DNA from: Gammaproteobacteria bacterium UBA3067
GTDB taxonomy: Bacteria; Pseudomonadota; Gammaproteobacteria; Pseudomonadales; UBA3067
Direction of reading: 5' to 3'
NCBI GenBank assembly: GCA_002366835.1
Contig: DFBZ01000042.1
Coordinates: 1-50,313, forward strand
Length of the DNA stretch: 50,313 nucleotides
Of this stretch, positions 15,549-24,632 are shown one piece after another (within the stretch, counting starts at the first letter, position 1; each line of letters begins with the position of its first letter). The position numbers were made by a program, and so were the translations under genes. Under the pieces are notes generated by a model. The model was not told the origin of the DNA, searched no databases, and saw only the letters and a program-made list of their open reading frames with translations.

Positions 15549-17462
15549 ATGAGTAAGATCATAGGCATTGATTTAGGAACCACAAACTCCTGTGTCGCGA
15601 TACTAGAAAGTGATGGTGCGCGGGTGATTGAAAACAGTGAAGGTGACCGTACTACTCCCTCCATCATTGCGTATGCTGATGATAGTGAAATACTGGTAGG
15701 TCAATCTGCCAAGCGCCAGGCGGTCACTAACCCGCAGGATACCTTGTTTGCCATCAAGCGGCTTATCGGGCGTAAGTTTACCGATAAGGTTGTGCAGAAA
15801 GACATCAAGATGGTGCCTTATAGCATTGCTGCAGCTGAAAACGGTGATGCCTGGGTAGAGGCAAAAGGCGAAAAAATGGCACCTCCCCAAATTTCAGCTC
15901 AAATCCTCAAAAAAATGAAAAAAACTGCTGAGGACTTCCTTGGCGAATCGGTAGCGGAAGCGGTTATCACCGTACCGGCTTATTTCAACGACTCCCAGCG
16001 CCAGGCCACTAAAGACGCCGGCCGCATTGCGGGCCTGGATGTCAAACGTATTATCAACGAGCCAACTGCGGCCGCGCTAGCCTACGGCATGGACAAAAAT
16101 CGTGGCGACAGCGTTATCGCTGTTTATGACCTTGGTGGTGGTACTTTCGACGTTTCCATTATTGAAATTGCTGATGTAGACGGCGAGCACCAGTTTGAAG
16201 TGTTAGCTACCAATGGAGACACCTTTCTAGGTGGTGAAGATTTTGATCTTAAGTTAATTGAATATCTAGCTGCTGAATTCAAAAAAGAAAGTGGTATTGA
16301 TTTACACAGCGACCCCTTGGCGCTACAGAGATTAAAAGAAGGCGCCGAAAAAGCCAAAATTGAACTGTCCTCAAGTCAGCAGACGGAAGTCAATCTTCCT
16401 TATATTACTGCTGATGCCAGTGGGCCTAAGCATCTAAATATTAAAATCACTCGCGCCAAACTTGAGTCCTTGGTTGAAGACTTGGTGAAAAACACTCTCG
16501 CCCCTTGTGAAAAAGCATTAAAAGATGCGGGCCTGTCTCCATCAGATATTAACGAAGTTATTCTGGTGGGTGGTCAAACTCGTATGCCAATGGTGCAGGA
16601 GAAGGTGAAGACTTTTTTTGGCAAAGAGCCGCGCAAAGATGTAAACCCTGATGAAGCCGTTGCGATGGGTGCAGCGATTCAGGCGGGTGTATTGTCTGGT
16701 GATGTAAAAGATGTTCTGCTTCTGGATGTAACACCGCTTACTTTGGGTATTGAAACCATGGGTGGCGTGATGACTGCTTTGGTCGAGCGTAATACCACCA
16801 TCCCCACGAAAGCAGCACAAGTGTTTTCCACAGCGGATGATAACCAGAGCGCTGTTACCGTGCATGTTTTGCAGGGTGAGCGTAAACAGGCAGCTGGCAA
16901 CAAATCTTTGGGGCGTTTTGATCTGGCCGATATTCCTCCGGCCGCACGGGGTATACCGCAAATTGAAGTAGCCTTCGATATTGATGCCAACGGCATTCTT
17001 AATGTATCTGCTAAAGATAAGGCAACCGGAAAAGAGCAATCCATTGTCATCAAAGCATCTTCAGGTTTATCGGACGACGAAGTTGAGCAAATGATGCAGG
17101 ATGCTGAAGCCAACGCCGAAGCGGATAAGAAGTTTGGTGAGCTGGTGGAAGTGCGCAACCAAGCAGATGGTTTGATTCATGCTACACGCAAAACCCTTGA
17201 TGAAGCGGGTGACAAAGCCACTGAGGAAGAAAAAGAAGCCATTGAAAAAGCGGTAGCCGATCTTGAAGAAGCCCTTAAAGGCGATAATCTTGAGGAGATT
17301 CAAGCGAAAACTGCCGCCCTGACTGAGGCCACTTCCGGTTTGGCCCAAAAGATGTATGCGGAACAGGCCGCTCAGGCCGAAGCAGAAGCACCTAAAGGTG
17401 ATGCGGGCGAAGCAAGCCAGGATGACGCAGTTGATGCCGAGTTTGAAGAAGTGAAAGACTAG
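15549..17462 (+). CDS. dnaK: Hsp70 chaperone DnaK
   Basis: The 637-residue protein has the ATPase signatures IGIDLGTTNSCVAI, VYDLGGGTFDVSI and VILVGGQTRMPMVQ, the linker DVLLLDVTPLTLGIE, a substrate domain, and a C-terminal helical lid ending in an acidic tail (DAVDAEFEEVKD). That tail is the usual EEV-like end. It folds nascent and stressed proteins with DnaJ and GrpE. Start: a TTG five codons upstream is in frame, but GGAGA just before it serves ATG 15549, which yields the family N-terminus MSKIIGID. It is 155 bases after grpE and has its own heat-shock-like promoter. Confidence 0.97.
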   Translation: MSKIIGIDLGTTNSCVAILESDGARVIENSEGDRTTPSIIAYADDSEILVGQSAKRQAVTNPQDTLFAIKRLIGRKFTDKVVQKDIKMVPYSIAAAENGDAWVEAKGEKMAPPQISAQILKKMKKTAEDFLGESVAEAVITVPAYFNDSQRQATKDAGRIAGLDVKRIINEPTAAALAYGMDKNRGDSVIAVYDLGGGTFDVSIIEIADVDGEHQFEVLATNGDTFLGGEDFDLKLIEYLAAEFKKESGIDLHSDPLALQRLKEGAEKAKIELSSSQQTEVNLPYITADASGPKHLNIKITRAKLESLVEDLVKNTLAPCEKALKDAGLSPSDINEVILVGGQTRMPMVQEKVKTFFGKEPRKDVNPDEAVAMGAAIQAGVLSGDVKDVLLLDVTPLTLGIETMGGVMTALVERNTTIPTKAAQVFSTADDNQSAVTVHVLQGERKQAAGNKSLGRFDLADIPPAARGIPQIEVAFDIDANGILNVSAKDKATGKEQSIVIKASSGLSDDEVEQMMQDAEANAEADKKFGELVEVRNQADGLIHATRKTLDEAGDKATEEEKEAIEKAVADLEEALKGDNLEEIQAKTAALTEATSGLAQKMYAEQAAQAEAEAPKGDAGEASQDDAVDAEFEEVKD

Positions 17463-17489
17463 CTTCTTCGCGCTATTTTTCAGCCCAAT

Positions 17490-17525
17490 AAAAGCGCGGG
17501 ATTACTCTCGCGCTTTTGTTGTTTT
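17490..17525 (+). terminator. Terminator or attenuator between dnaK and dnaJ
   Basis: A 9-bp stem AAAAGCGCG (17490-17498) / CGCGCTTTT (17509-17517) with a 10-base loop is followed by GTTGTTTTT. It lies 27 bases after the dnaK stop and 36 bases before dnaJ. It should lower dnaJ output relative to dnaK by partial read-through. Confidence 0.7.
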
Positions 17526-17560
17526 TAACGTACCCAATTAACAAACTAGACGCAGACCCC

Positions 17561-18673
17561 ATGTCAAAACGTGATTACTACGAAGTGCTCGGTGTAGCCA
17601 AGGACGCCTCCGATGCGGAGCTTAAAAAGGCATATCGACGCCTGGCGATGAAGTTCCACCCTGATCGGAACCCCGATGATGCGGAGGCGGAAGCCAAGTT
17701 CAAAGAGGCCAAGGAGGCCTATGAAATCCTTTCAGATGCCCAAAAGCGAGGGGCCTACGATCAGTTTGGCCATGCCGGTGTTGACCCCAGTGCAGGTGGT
17801 CATGGTGGGGGCGCTGGTGATTTCGGCGACATATTTGGCGACATATTTGGCGATATATTTAGTGGCGGTGGCGGCCGCCGCCGTGGTTCACAGCAAAGTC
17901 GCGGTGCCGACCTAAGCTATACCCTCGAGCTTGAGCTTGAGGATGCCGTCAAGGGCACTGAAGTGCAGATCAAAGTGCCAACACTTGTGGCCTGTAAGAC
18001 TTGTGATGGCAGTGGTGCCAAGCCTGGTACTAAGCCTACAGAGTGTAGTATGTGTGGCGGAGTCGGTCAGGTTCGTATGCAGCAAGGTTTTTTCTCTGTG
18101 CAGCAAACCTGCCCGCGTTGTCACGGCACAGGCCGGATGATTAGTGATCCTTGCTCTTCTTGTCGAGGACGGGGTCGGGTAGAAGAAGAGAAAACGCTTT
18201 CGGTTAAAATTCCCGCTGGTGTTGATACCGGTGATCGAATTCGATTGGCAGGTGAAGGAGAGGTCGGCGCTGGCGGAACGCCGCCGGGTGATCTTTATGT
18301 GCAAGTGGCCGTACGAGAGCATCATTTATTCAAGCGTGACGGCAAACACCTCTATTGCGATGTTCCTATTAGTTTTGTGGATGCGGCGCTGGGCGGCGAG
18401 ATTGAAGTGCCGACCCTTGATGGCCGTGTGAAACTCAAGGTTCCTGCTGAAACGCAAACGGGCAAGCTGTTTCGCTTAAGAGGAAAGGGTGTTGTGCCAG
18501 TGCGTGGAGGTTCAACTGGGGATCTGATCTGTCATGTGGTAATAGAAACTCCCGTTCACTTGAACAAAAAACAAAAAGACTTATTGCGCGCTTTTCACGA
18601 TAGCCTCGTTGAGGCAAAGCATGCGCCGAAAAAACAATCCTGGTTTGATAACGTCAAAACATTTTTTAATTAG
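17561..18673 (+). CDS. dnaJ: Hsp40 co-chaperone DnaJ
   Basis: The 370-residue protein has the J domain (SKRDYYEVLG, with HPD in KFHPDRNPDD), a Gly/Phe region containing a triple GDIF repeat (a 12-base unit at 17825-17860), and four zinc-binding CxxCxGxG repeats (CKTCDGSG, CSMCGGVG, CPRCHGTG, CSSCRGRG). The C-terminal peptide-binding domains follow. It delivers clients to DnaK and stimulates its ATPase. The frame runs 15 codons upstream, but ATG 17561 gives the conserved MSKRDYYEVLG start. The ribosome site is poor, and with the hairpin upstream this suggests low expression relative to dnaK. Confidence 0.96.
   Translation: MSKRDYYEVLGVAKDASDAELKKAYRRLAMKFHPDRNPDDAEAEAKFKEAKEAYEILSDAQKRGAYDQFGHAGVDPSAGGHGGGAGDFGDIFGDIFGDIFSGGGGRRRGSQQSRGADLSYTLELELEDAVKGTEVQIKVPTLVACKTCDGSGAKPGTKPTECSMCGGVGQVRMQQGFFSVQQTCPRCHGTGRMISDPCSSCRGRGRVEEEKTLSVKIPAGVDTGDRIRLAGEGEVGAGGTPPGDLYVQVAVREHHLFKRDGKHLYCDVPISFVDAALGGEIEVPTLDGRVKLKVPAETQTGKLFRLRGKGVVPVRGGSTGDLICHVVIETPVHLNKKQKDLLRAFHDSLVEAKHAPKKQSWFDNVKTFFN
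17825..17860 (+). repeat. 12-bp x 3 tandem repeat in dnaJ
   Basis: GGCGACATATTT occurs three times in a row (the third copy has GGCGAT). It encodes the repeated GDIF of the Gly/Phe linker. The near-identical codons suggest recent slippage. Confidence 0.8.
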
Positions 18674-18686
18674 GTAGTGCATTTAC

Positions 18687-19496
18687 ATGATACGAGTTGC
18701 GGTAACGGGCGCTGCCGGGCGCATGGGAAAAACCCTCATCGAGGCAATTCATGGGGCAGAGGGTATCACCCTGGCCGGCGCTATTGAGCACTCCGGCAGC
18801 AGTTTGCTAGGCGCTGATGCTGGCGAACTGGCTGGCGTGGGCAAGTTGGGCGTACTGGTGGTGGATGATCTGGCAGAAATCAAAGATGCCTTTGATGTGC
18901 TTATCGACTTCACCCGCCCGGAAGTGACCGTAAAAAATATTGCCTTTTGTTCAGAGCACGGTAAAAAAATGGTGATTGGTACAACAGGGCTGGATGCAGC
19001 ACAAAAACAGATATTGGAAGATGCAGCCCAGCGTACCGCCATCATGTTTGCGTCCAATATGAGCGTCGGCGTGAATCTGTGTTTTAAGTTGTTGGATATT
19101 GCAGCGCGAGTGCTGGGCGACGATGTGGATATCGAGATCATCGAGGCCCACCACCGCCACAAAATTGATGCGCCCTCGGGGACAGCCTTAAGCATGGGGG
19201 AAGTGGTGGCCAATGCCCTGGATCGAGATTTAGAAGCTTGCGCTGTCTACGGTCGAGAAGGAATAACAGGCGAGCGTGATCGTAAAACCATTGGTTTTGA
19301 GACAATTCGTGCCGGGGATATTGTAGGTGATCATACGGTGTTATTTGCTGCTGAAGGCGAGCGAGTTGAAATTACTCACAAAGCAAGCAGCCGGATGACC
19401 TTTGCAAGTGGGGCTGTTCGGGCATCTAAATGGCTGTCGGATAAAGCCAACGGCTTGTTTGATATGCGGGATGTTCTCGGGCTTCGTGATGTCTAA
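18687..19496 (+). CDS. dapB: 4-hydroxy-tetrahydrodipicolinate reductase
   Basis: The 269-residue enzyme has the dinucleotide-binding start IRVAVTGAAGRMGKTLIEAI, DFTRPEV, GTTGLD and the active-site stretch IIEAHHRHKIDAPSGTAL, with catalytic His and Lys. It reduces the product of DapA with NAD(P)H on the path to meso-diaminopimelate and lysine, for cell wall and protein. Start ATG 18687 lies 13 bases after dnaJ; a ribosome site (TAGGTAG) is near. The dnaJ-dapB-carA order is that of Pseudomonas. A sigma-70 promoter for carA follows it. Confidence 0.96.
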   Translation: MIRVAVTGAAGRMGKTLIEAIHGAEGITLAGAIEHSGSSLLGADAGELAGVGKLGVLVVDDLAEIKDAFDVLIDFTRPEVTVKNIAFCSEHGKKMVIGTTGLDAAQKQILEDAAQRTAIMFASNMSVGVNLCFKLLDIAARVLGDDVDIEIIEAHHRHKIDAPSGTALSMGEVVANALDRDLEACAVYGREGITGERDRKTIGFETIRAGDIVGDHTVLFAAEGERVEITHKASSRMTFASGAVRASKWLSDKANGLFDMRDVLGLRDV

Positions 19497-19530
19497 GCGC
19501 TTGGCCGAGGGCTATCTGGCCATTTCATTC

Positions 19531-19560
19531 TGGACATTCTCCGTAGTCTTCGCGTAGAAT
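19531..19560 (+). promoter_or_regulatory. Promoter of carAB
   Basis: TGGACA (19531-19536), an 18-base spacer and TAGAAT (19555-19560), each 5/6 to consensus, lie between dapB and carA. It sits 64 bases before a strong terminator hairpin, so transcripts from here must pass the hairpin to reach carA. Confidence 0.6.
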
Positions 19561-19566
19561 AGCGCA

Positions 19567-19711
19567 GATTTTGCAGAGCCTTCAGCGTGAAGGTGCTGCA
19601 CAAAGATAAGCGTCAAAAATTATAAAAAAGCGAGGTGGGGCAAGTTGTGCCGCCTCGCTTTTTTACGATTGGCGACTGACTTTTGTGTGTGAATATGTCT
19701 TTGGAGGCCCT
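19567..19711 (+). promoter_or_regulatory. carAB leader with attenuator architecture
   Basis: The leader contains a small hairpin (CCTTCA 19579-19584 / TGAAGG 19588-19593), a possible 12-codon leader frame (GTG 19587 to stop 19625, MKVLHKDKRQKL) and a terminator at 19624-19664 whose stem begins at the leader stop. This order is that of an attenuator. carAB makes carbamoyl phosphate for arginine and pyrimidines, and such control is known in relatives. The leader peptide lacks a clear ribosome site, so the mechanism is inference. Confidence 0.4.
19624..19664 (+). terminator. Strong intrinsic terminator between dapB and carA
   Basis: A long stem, AAAAAAGCGAGGTGG paired with CCGCCTCGCTTTTTT, ends in six T residues at 19659-19664. 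It ends dapB transcripts and, because the carAB promoter lies upstream of it, may also act as the carAB attenuator. Confidence 0.85.
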
Positions 19712-20848
19712 TTGAACAAGACAGCCATATTGGTTTTGGAAGACGGCAGTATATTTAAAGGGAGAGCAGTTGGCGTAACCGGCGCTACTTGCGGAGAAGT
19801 GGTTTTTAATACCGCGATGACCGGTTATCAGGAGATCCTTACCGACCCCTCCTACACCGAACAAATTGTCACTTTGACCTATCCCCATATTGGCAATACC
19901 GGTGTAACAGATGAAGATGAAGAGTCGTCCAAAATCTGGGCAAAGGGACTTATCATCCGGGACCTCCCTCTTCTTGCCAGCAGTTGGCGTATGCAGAAAA
20001 CCCTGCCCGAATATTTACAGCAACATGGTGTTGTCGCCATAGCCGATATTGATACGCGTCGCCTGACGCGTATATTGCGCGACAAGGGCGCACAACGCGG
20101 CACTATTCTAGCTGGTGATGACGTTGAGGAGCGGGTAAGTGAGGGGCTCGCCATGGCAAAAGCTTTCCCAGGCTTGAAGGGAATGGATCTGGCGAAGGTG
20201 GTGACGACTGAAAAAAGTTATTTGTGGCAGGAAGGTAGCTGGGAGCTGGAAAATGGCCACCGAATACCGGAGCAAGAAGCTAAGTTTCATGTTGTGGCCT
20301 ACGATTTTGGTGTGAAGCGCAACATTCTTCGACTTATGGTTGATCGAGGGTGTCGGCTGACCGTGGTGCCTGCAGACACTTCTGCTGAAGAGGTGCTGAG
20401 GCTTTCCCCTGACGGAGTTTTTCTGTCCAACGGCCCAGGTGATCCCGAGCCTTGTACTTATGCTATTACAGCCATTAAAGCACTGCTTGAAACCGAGCTG
20501 CCTATTTTTGGCATCTGCTTGGGGCATCAGCTGCTGTCTCTTGCGAGTGATGCGCAAACGGAAAAAATGAAATTTGGGCATCATGGTGCAAACCACCCAG
20601 TTTCTGAGCTGGACGGCAATACTGTGATGATTACCAGTCAAAATCATGGTTTTGCCGTTGCCGAAGATTCAATGCCAGCGCACCTGCAAGTGACACATCG
20701 TTCCTTGTTTGACGGCTCTGTGCAGGGGGTTCGTCGTACGGACAAGCCTGCTTACGGCTTCCAGGGGCACCCTGAAGCTAGCCCTGGCCCGCACGATGTG
20801 CAGCCTTTGTTCGATCAGTTTATTCAAATGATGGCGGAGAGGGCTTAG
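19712..20848 (+). CDS. carA: Carbamoyl-phosphate synthase, small (glutaminase) subunit
   Basis: The 378-residue protein has the N-terminal CPSase domain (AILVLEDGSIFKGRAVG) and a class I glutamine amidotransferase domain with PGDPEPC, catalytic Cys in FGICLGHQLLSLA, and the His/Glu pair in GFQGHPEASPGP. It hydrolyses glutamine and passes ammonia to CarB. Start: TTG at 19712, with GGAGG at 19703-19707, gives NKTAILVL and the family's normal length. The upstream GTG at 19685 is the alternative. The gene follows a strong terminator in its own leader, so read-through is probably regulated. Confidence 0.95.
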   Translation: MNKTAILVLEDGSIFKGRAVGVTGATCGEVVFNTAMTGYQEILTDPSYTEQIVTLTYPHIGNTGVTDEDEESSKIWAKGLIIRDLPLLASSWRMQKTLPEYLQQHGVVAIADIDTRRLTRILRDKGAQRGTILAGDDVEERVSEGLAMAKAFPGLKGMDLAKVVTTEKSYLWQEGSWELENGHRIPEQEAKFHVVAYDFGVKRNILRLMVDRGCRLTVVPADTSAEEVLRLSPDGVFLSNGPGDPEPCTYAITAIKALLETELPIFGICLGHQLLSLASDAQTEKMKFGHHGANHPVSELDGNTVMITSQNHGFAVAEDSMPAHLQVTHRSLFDGSVQGVRRTDKPAYGFQGHPEASPGPHDVQPLFDQFIQMMAERA

Positions 20849-20900
20849 CCCTCTCCTACTCCCAAAGCACCTCCTTATCTCCTGAAGGTATTAAAACGCG

Positions 20901-23900
20901 ATGCCAAAGCGAACCGATATAGAAAGCATATTAATTCTGGGCGCAGGTCCAATCGTAATTGGTCAAGCCTGTGAGTTTGACTATTCGGGCGCTCAAGCCT
21001 GTAAAGCCCTCAGGGAAGAAGGTTATCGAGTTGTGCTGGTTAATTCCAACCCGGCCACGATTATGACGGATCCAGTGATGGCGGACGCCACCTACATTGA
21101 ACCCGTAGAGTGGGAAACCGTTGCGCGTATTATTGAAAAAGAACGTCCTGATGCGGTGCTGCCCACTATGGGTGGTCAGACTGCTCTTAACTGTGCTTTA
21201 GACTTGGCTAGAGAGGGCGTGCTAGAAAAATTTAATGTTGAACTAATTGGCGCTACCCGTGATGCCATTGATAAAGCAGAGGATCGCCAGCGTTTCGATA
21301 AGGCGATGAAAAAAATTGGCCTGAAAACTCCCCGCTCAGCTATTGCTCATAGCATTGAAGAGGCCTATCAAGTGTTGGATATGGTGGGTTTTCCAGCCAT
21401 TATTCGCCCCTCTTTTACCATGGGTGGCTCTGGCGGCGGTATTGCCTACAATCGGGATGAGTTTGAAGAGATCTGTATTCGTGGTCTGGATTTATCCCCT
21501 ACTAATGAGTTGCTGATTGATGAGTCGCTTATTGGTTGGAAAGAATATGAAATGGAAGTGGTGCGGGACAAGAATGATAACTGCATTATTGTGTGCGCGA
21601 TCGAAAACTTTGACCCCCTGGGAGTTCACACTGGGGACTCCATCACCGTGGCACCTGCGCAAACACTTACCGATAAAGAATACCAGATTATGCGTAATGC
21701 CTCATTGGCGGTATTGCGTGAAATCGGCGTTGAAACTGGCGGCTCCAATGTGCAGTTTGGGCTTGACCCAGAAACAGGTCGTCTTGTCATTATCGAGATG
21801 AACCCTCGCGTCTCACGGTCATCGGCCTTGGCATCGAAAGCAACGGGTTTTCCCATTGCCAAAGTGGCTGCCAAGCTGGCGGTGGGTTTTACCCTCGATG
21901 AGTTGAAGAATGACATCACTGGTGGCCAGTCTCCCGCCTCCTTTGAGCCCTCGATTGATTATGTGGTCACCAAGGTGCCGCGCTTTAATTTTGAAAAATT
22001 CCCTCAGGCTGACGCCGTTCTTACTACCCAGATGAAATCGGTGGGTGAGGTGATGGCAATTGGTCGCAACTTCCAGGAATCCCTCCAGAAAGCCTTGCGT
22101 GGTTTAGAAGTGGGCGCCAACGGTTTAGGCCCAATATTGCAAGATGAGCAGGATGTACATGGTAGGCTTAAGCGAGAGCTGGGCGTTCCAAACGCCGAGC
22201 GTATTTGGTATATCGGCGATGCTTTTCGTCATGGTTTTTCCCTTGAGGAAGTATTTGAGCTCACCAAAATTGATCCCTGGTTCTTGGTGCAACTAGAGGA
22301 TCTGGTTCTTGAGGAGGCGCGTTTATCTAAATCAAGCCTTGCTGATCTGGATGCTGAGCACCTCAGGCAGTTAAAACGAAAGGGTTTTTCTGATGCGCGC
22401 CTTGCTGAGGTGCTCGTCTCCAAGGAAAGCGCCGTTCGCGATCGCCGACATCAGCTGAATGTGCGTCCTGTTTATAAGCGGGTGGATACCTGTGCGGCAG
22501 AATTTGCCACGAGCACCGCCTATATGTATTCCAGCTATGATGAAGAGTGTGAGGCTGAGCCCTCGGAGCGGCGGAAAATTATGATTTTGGGCGGCGGCCC
22601 CAACCGGATTGGCCAAGGTATAGAGTTCGATTATTGCTGTGTCCATGCTGCACTGGCGATGCGTGAAGATGGCTATGAAACCATTATGGTGAACTGTAAT
22701 CCTGAAACAGTTTCCACTGATTACGACACTTCCGACCGTCTTTATTTTGAGCCTGTCACTCTGGAAGATGTGCTAGAAATTGTCAACATAGAGAAGCCCG
22801 AAGGCGTAATCGTCCAGTTTGGAGGTCAAACCCCGCTCAAGTTGGCGCGGGCCTTAGAGGCAGCGGGCGTCCCCATTATAGGTACTTCGCCAGATGCCAT
22901 CGATAGGGCAGAAGATCGTGAGCGTTTTCAGCGGCTGGTTGAAAAGTTGAATCTAAAGCAGCCTCCTAACCGTACGGCAAAAACTGCTGAGGAAGGTCTT
23001 CGACTATCGGCAGAAATTGGCTTTCCCATGGTGGTTCGCCCTTCCTATGTTTTGGGTGGTCGGGCCATGGAAATAGTCCATGACGAAGATGACCTAAAGC
23101 GTTATCTCTCTGAGGCGGTGCAGGTTTCTAATGAAAGCCCTGTGTTGCTTGATCGTTTTCTTGATGATGCTGTTGAGGTGGATGTGGATGCCGTTTCTGA
23201 TGGCCAGCAAGTGGTGATTGGCGGCATCATGCAGCATATTGAGCAGGCTGGGGTGCACTCTGGTGACTCGGCCTGTTCATTCCCTCCATATAGCCTGACT
23301 CAGGAAGTACAGGATGTGATGCGCGAACAGAGTCGCAGTATGGCGCTTGAGCTTGGCGTAAAAGGCCTGATGAATGTGCAGTTTGCCGTTAAGGACAACG
23401 ATGTTTACGTTATCGAGGTGAACCCACGGGGCTCACGCACAGTGCCTTATGTATCCAAATGCATTGGAGCATCGTTGGCCAAAGTAGCGGCACGCTGTAT
23501 GGCGGGGACGGGTCTTGCGGAACAAGGTTTTGAAAAAGAAGTTATTCCCAAAAAATTTAATGTCAAAGAAGCGGTGTTCCCCTTTAATAAATTTTTGGGT
23601 GTCGATCCCATTCTTGGACCTGAAATGCGCTCAACCGGTGAGGTTATGGGCGTGGGTGACACCTTCGCCGAAGCGTTTTTGAAAGCGGCGATAGCCACTG
23701 GCGAAGTGTTTCCTAATGAGGGCTGTGCTTTTCTTAGCGTGAGGGATGCGGACAAAAAAGGTGTTGTAAAAGTTGCTCGTGACTTGCTCAGCCTTGGTTT
23801 TGATTTGACCGCAACACGTGGCACTGCCAAAGTGATTGAAGAGGCGGGTTTGGCCGTGCAGGTAGTAAACAAAGTAATGGAGGGTCGTCCTCATATCGGA

Positions 23901-24119
23901 GATATGCTGAAAAATGATGAAATCTCCTTTATTGTGAACACTACAGAGGGAACGCAGGCCATCGCAGATTCCTACACTATTCGAAGAACGGCCCTGCAAC
24001 ACAAGGTTTGCTACACCACGACCATTAGCGGTGCAGAAGCCATTTGTATGGCTTTGCAATCTGGCGAAGCGACCACAGTGCGTCGTTTACAAGATTTACA
24101 TGGAGAACTGTTACAGTGA
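20901..24119 (+). CDS. carB: Carbamoyl-phosphate synthase, large subunit
   Basis: The 1072-residue protein has two homologous ATP-grasp halves. The first begins MPKRTDIESILILGAGPIVIGQACEFDYSG, the second RRKIMILGGGPNRIGQGIEFDY. Each has an ATP-grasp core (GFPAIIRPSFTMGGSGGG; GFPMVVRPSYVLGGRAME). The last ~130 residues are the MGS-like allosteric domain (LSLGFDLTATRGTAKVIEEAG). It makes carbamoyl phosphate from bicarbonate, ammonia and 2 ATP. It follows carA by 52 bases, and its stop overlaps the greA GTG start (GTGA). Confidence 0.97.
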   Translation: MPKRTDIESILILGAGPIVIGQACEFDYSGAQACKALREEGYRVVLVNSNPATIMTDPVMADATYIEPVEWETVARIIEKERPDAVLPTMGGQTALNCALDLAREGVLEKFNVELIGATRDAIDKAEDRQRFDKAMKKIGLKTPRSAIAHSIEEAYQVLDMVGFPAIIRPSFTMGGSGGGIAYNRDEFEEICIRGLDLSPTNELLIDESLIGWKEYEMEVVRDKNDNCIIVCAIENFDPLGVHTGDSITVAPAQTLTDKEYQIMRNASLAVLREIGVETGGSNVQFGLDPETGRLVIIEMNPRVSRSSALASKATGFPIAKVAAKLAVGFTLDELKNDITGGQSPASFEPSIDYVVTKVPRFNFEKFPQADAVLTTQMKSVGEVMAIGRNFQESLQKALRGLEVGANGLGPILQDEQDVHGRLKRELGVPNAERIWYIGDAFRHGFSLEEVFELTKIDPWFLVQLEDLVLEEARLSKSSLADLDAEHLRQLKRKGFSDARLAEVLVSKESAVRDRRHQLNVRPVYKRVDTCAAEFATSTAYMYSSYDEECEAEPSERRKIMILGGGPNRIGQGIEFDYCCVHAALAMREDGYETIMVNCNPETVSTDYDTSDRLYFEPVTLEDVLEIVNIEKPEGVIVQFGGQTPLKLARALEAAGVPIIGTSPDAIDRAEDRERFQRLVEKLNLKQPPNRTAKTAEEGLRLSAEIGFPMVVRPSYVLGGRAMEIVHDEDDLKRYLSEAVQVSNESPVLLDRFLDDAVEVDVDAVSDGQQVVIGGIMQHIEQAGVHSGDSACSFPPYSLTQEVQDVMREQSRSMALELGVKGLMNVQFAVKDNDVYVIEVNPRGSRTVPYVSKCIGASLAKVAARCMAGTGLAEQGFEKEVIPKKFNVKEAVFPFNKFLGVDPILGPEMRSTGEVMGVGDTFAEAFLKAAIATGEVFPNEGCAFLSVRDADKKGVVKVARDLLSLGFDLTATRGTAKVIEEAGLAVQVVNKVMEGRPHIGDMLKNDEISFIVNTTEGTQAIADSYTIRRTALQHKVCYTTTISGAEAICMALQSGEATTVRRLQDLHGELLQ

Positions 24120-24592
24120 AAAGAGTCCCGATGACGGCAGAGGGTGCCGAAGCCCTTCAGGTTGAGCTAAAGCACCTTAAGGGCGAAGTGCGGCCGCGCA
24201 TTATAGCGGCGATTGCCGAAGCGCGAGAGCATGGTGATTTAAAAGAAAATGCGGAGTACCATGCTGCGCGTGAGCAGCAAAGTTTTGCCGAAGGACGCAT
24301 CCAGGAGATTGAAGGTAAACTAGCAGATGCCCAGGTTATTGATGTCACAAGTATCGAGAATAAAGGCAAAGTGATCTTCGGGGTAACGCTCAAAATCATC
24401 AATGTGGATACAGAGGAAGAAAAGAGTTACCAGATCGTAGGTGATGATGAGGCAGATATTAAGCAGGGTAAGCTGTCCGTTAACTCGCCTATTGCCCGAG
24501 GCCTAATTGGAAAAGAAGTGGGTGATGAAGTGGCCGTGGATACGCCGGCAGGAACCGTCGTTTACGAAATTGATGAAGTTTTACATATATAA
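24116..24592 (+). CDS. greA: Transcription cleavage factor GreA
   Basis: The 158-residue protein has the N-terminal coiled coil with REHGDLKENAEYHAAREQQSFAEGRI and the C-terminal FKBP-like domain (KVIFGVTLKIINVDTEEEKSYQIVGDDEADIKQGKLSVNSPIARGLIGKEVGDE). It enters the RNA polymerase secondary channel and rescues back-tracked complexes. The frame runs far upstream inside carB, but the family start VKRVPMTAEGAEAL is given by GTG 24116, which overlaps the carB stop by 4 bases and has GGAGA before it. Translation is probably coupled to carB. Confidence 0.95.
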   Translation: MKRVPMTAEGAEALQVELKHLKGEVRPRIIAAIAEAREHGDLKENAEYHAAREQQSFAEGRIQEIEGKLADAQVIDVTSIENKGKVIFGVTLKIINVDTEEEKSYQIVGDDEADIKQGKLSVNSPIARGLIGKEVGDEVAVDTPAGTVVYEIDEVLHI

Positions 24593-24632
24593 AGGCCCTT
24601 CAATCGGCACCTCTCGGTGCGTAATTTGAGTG

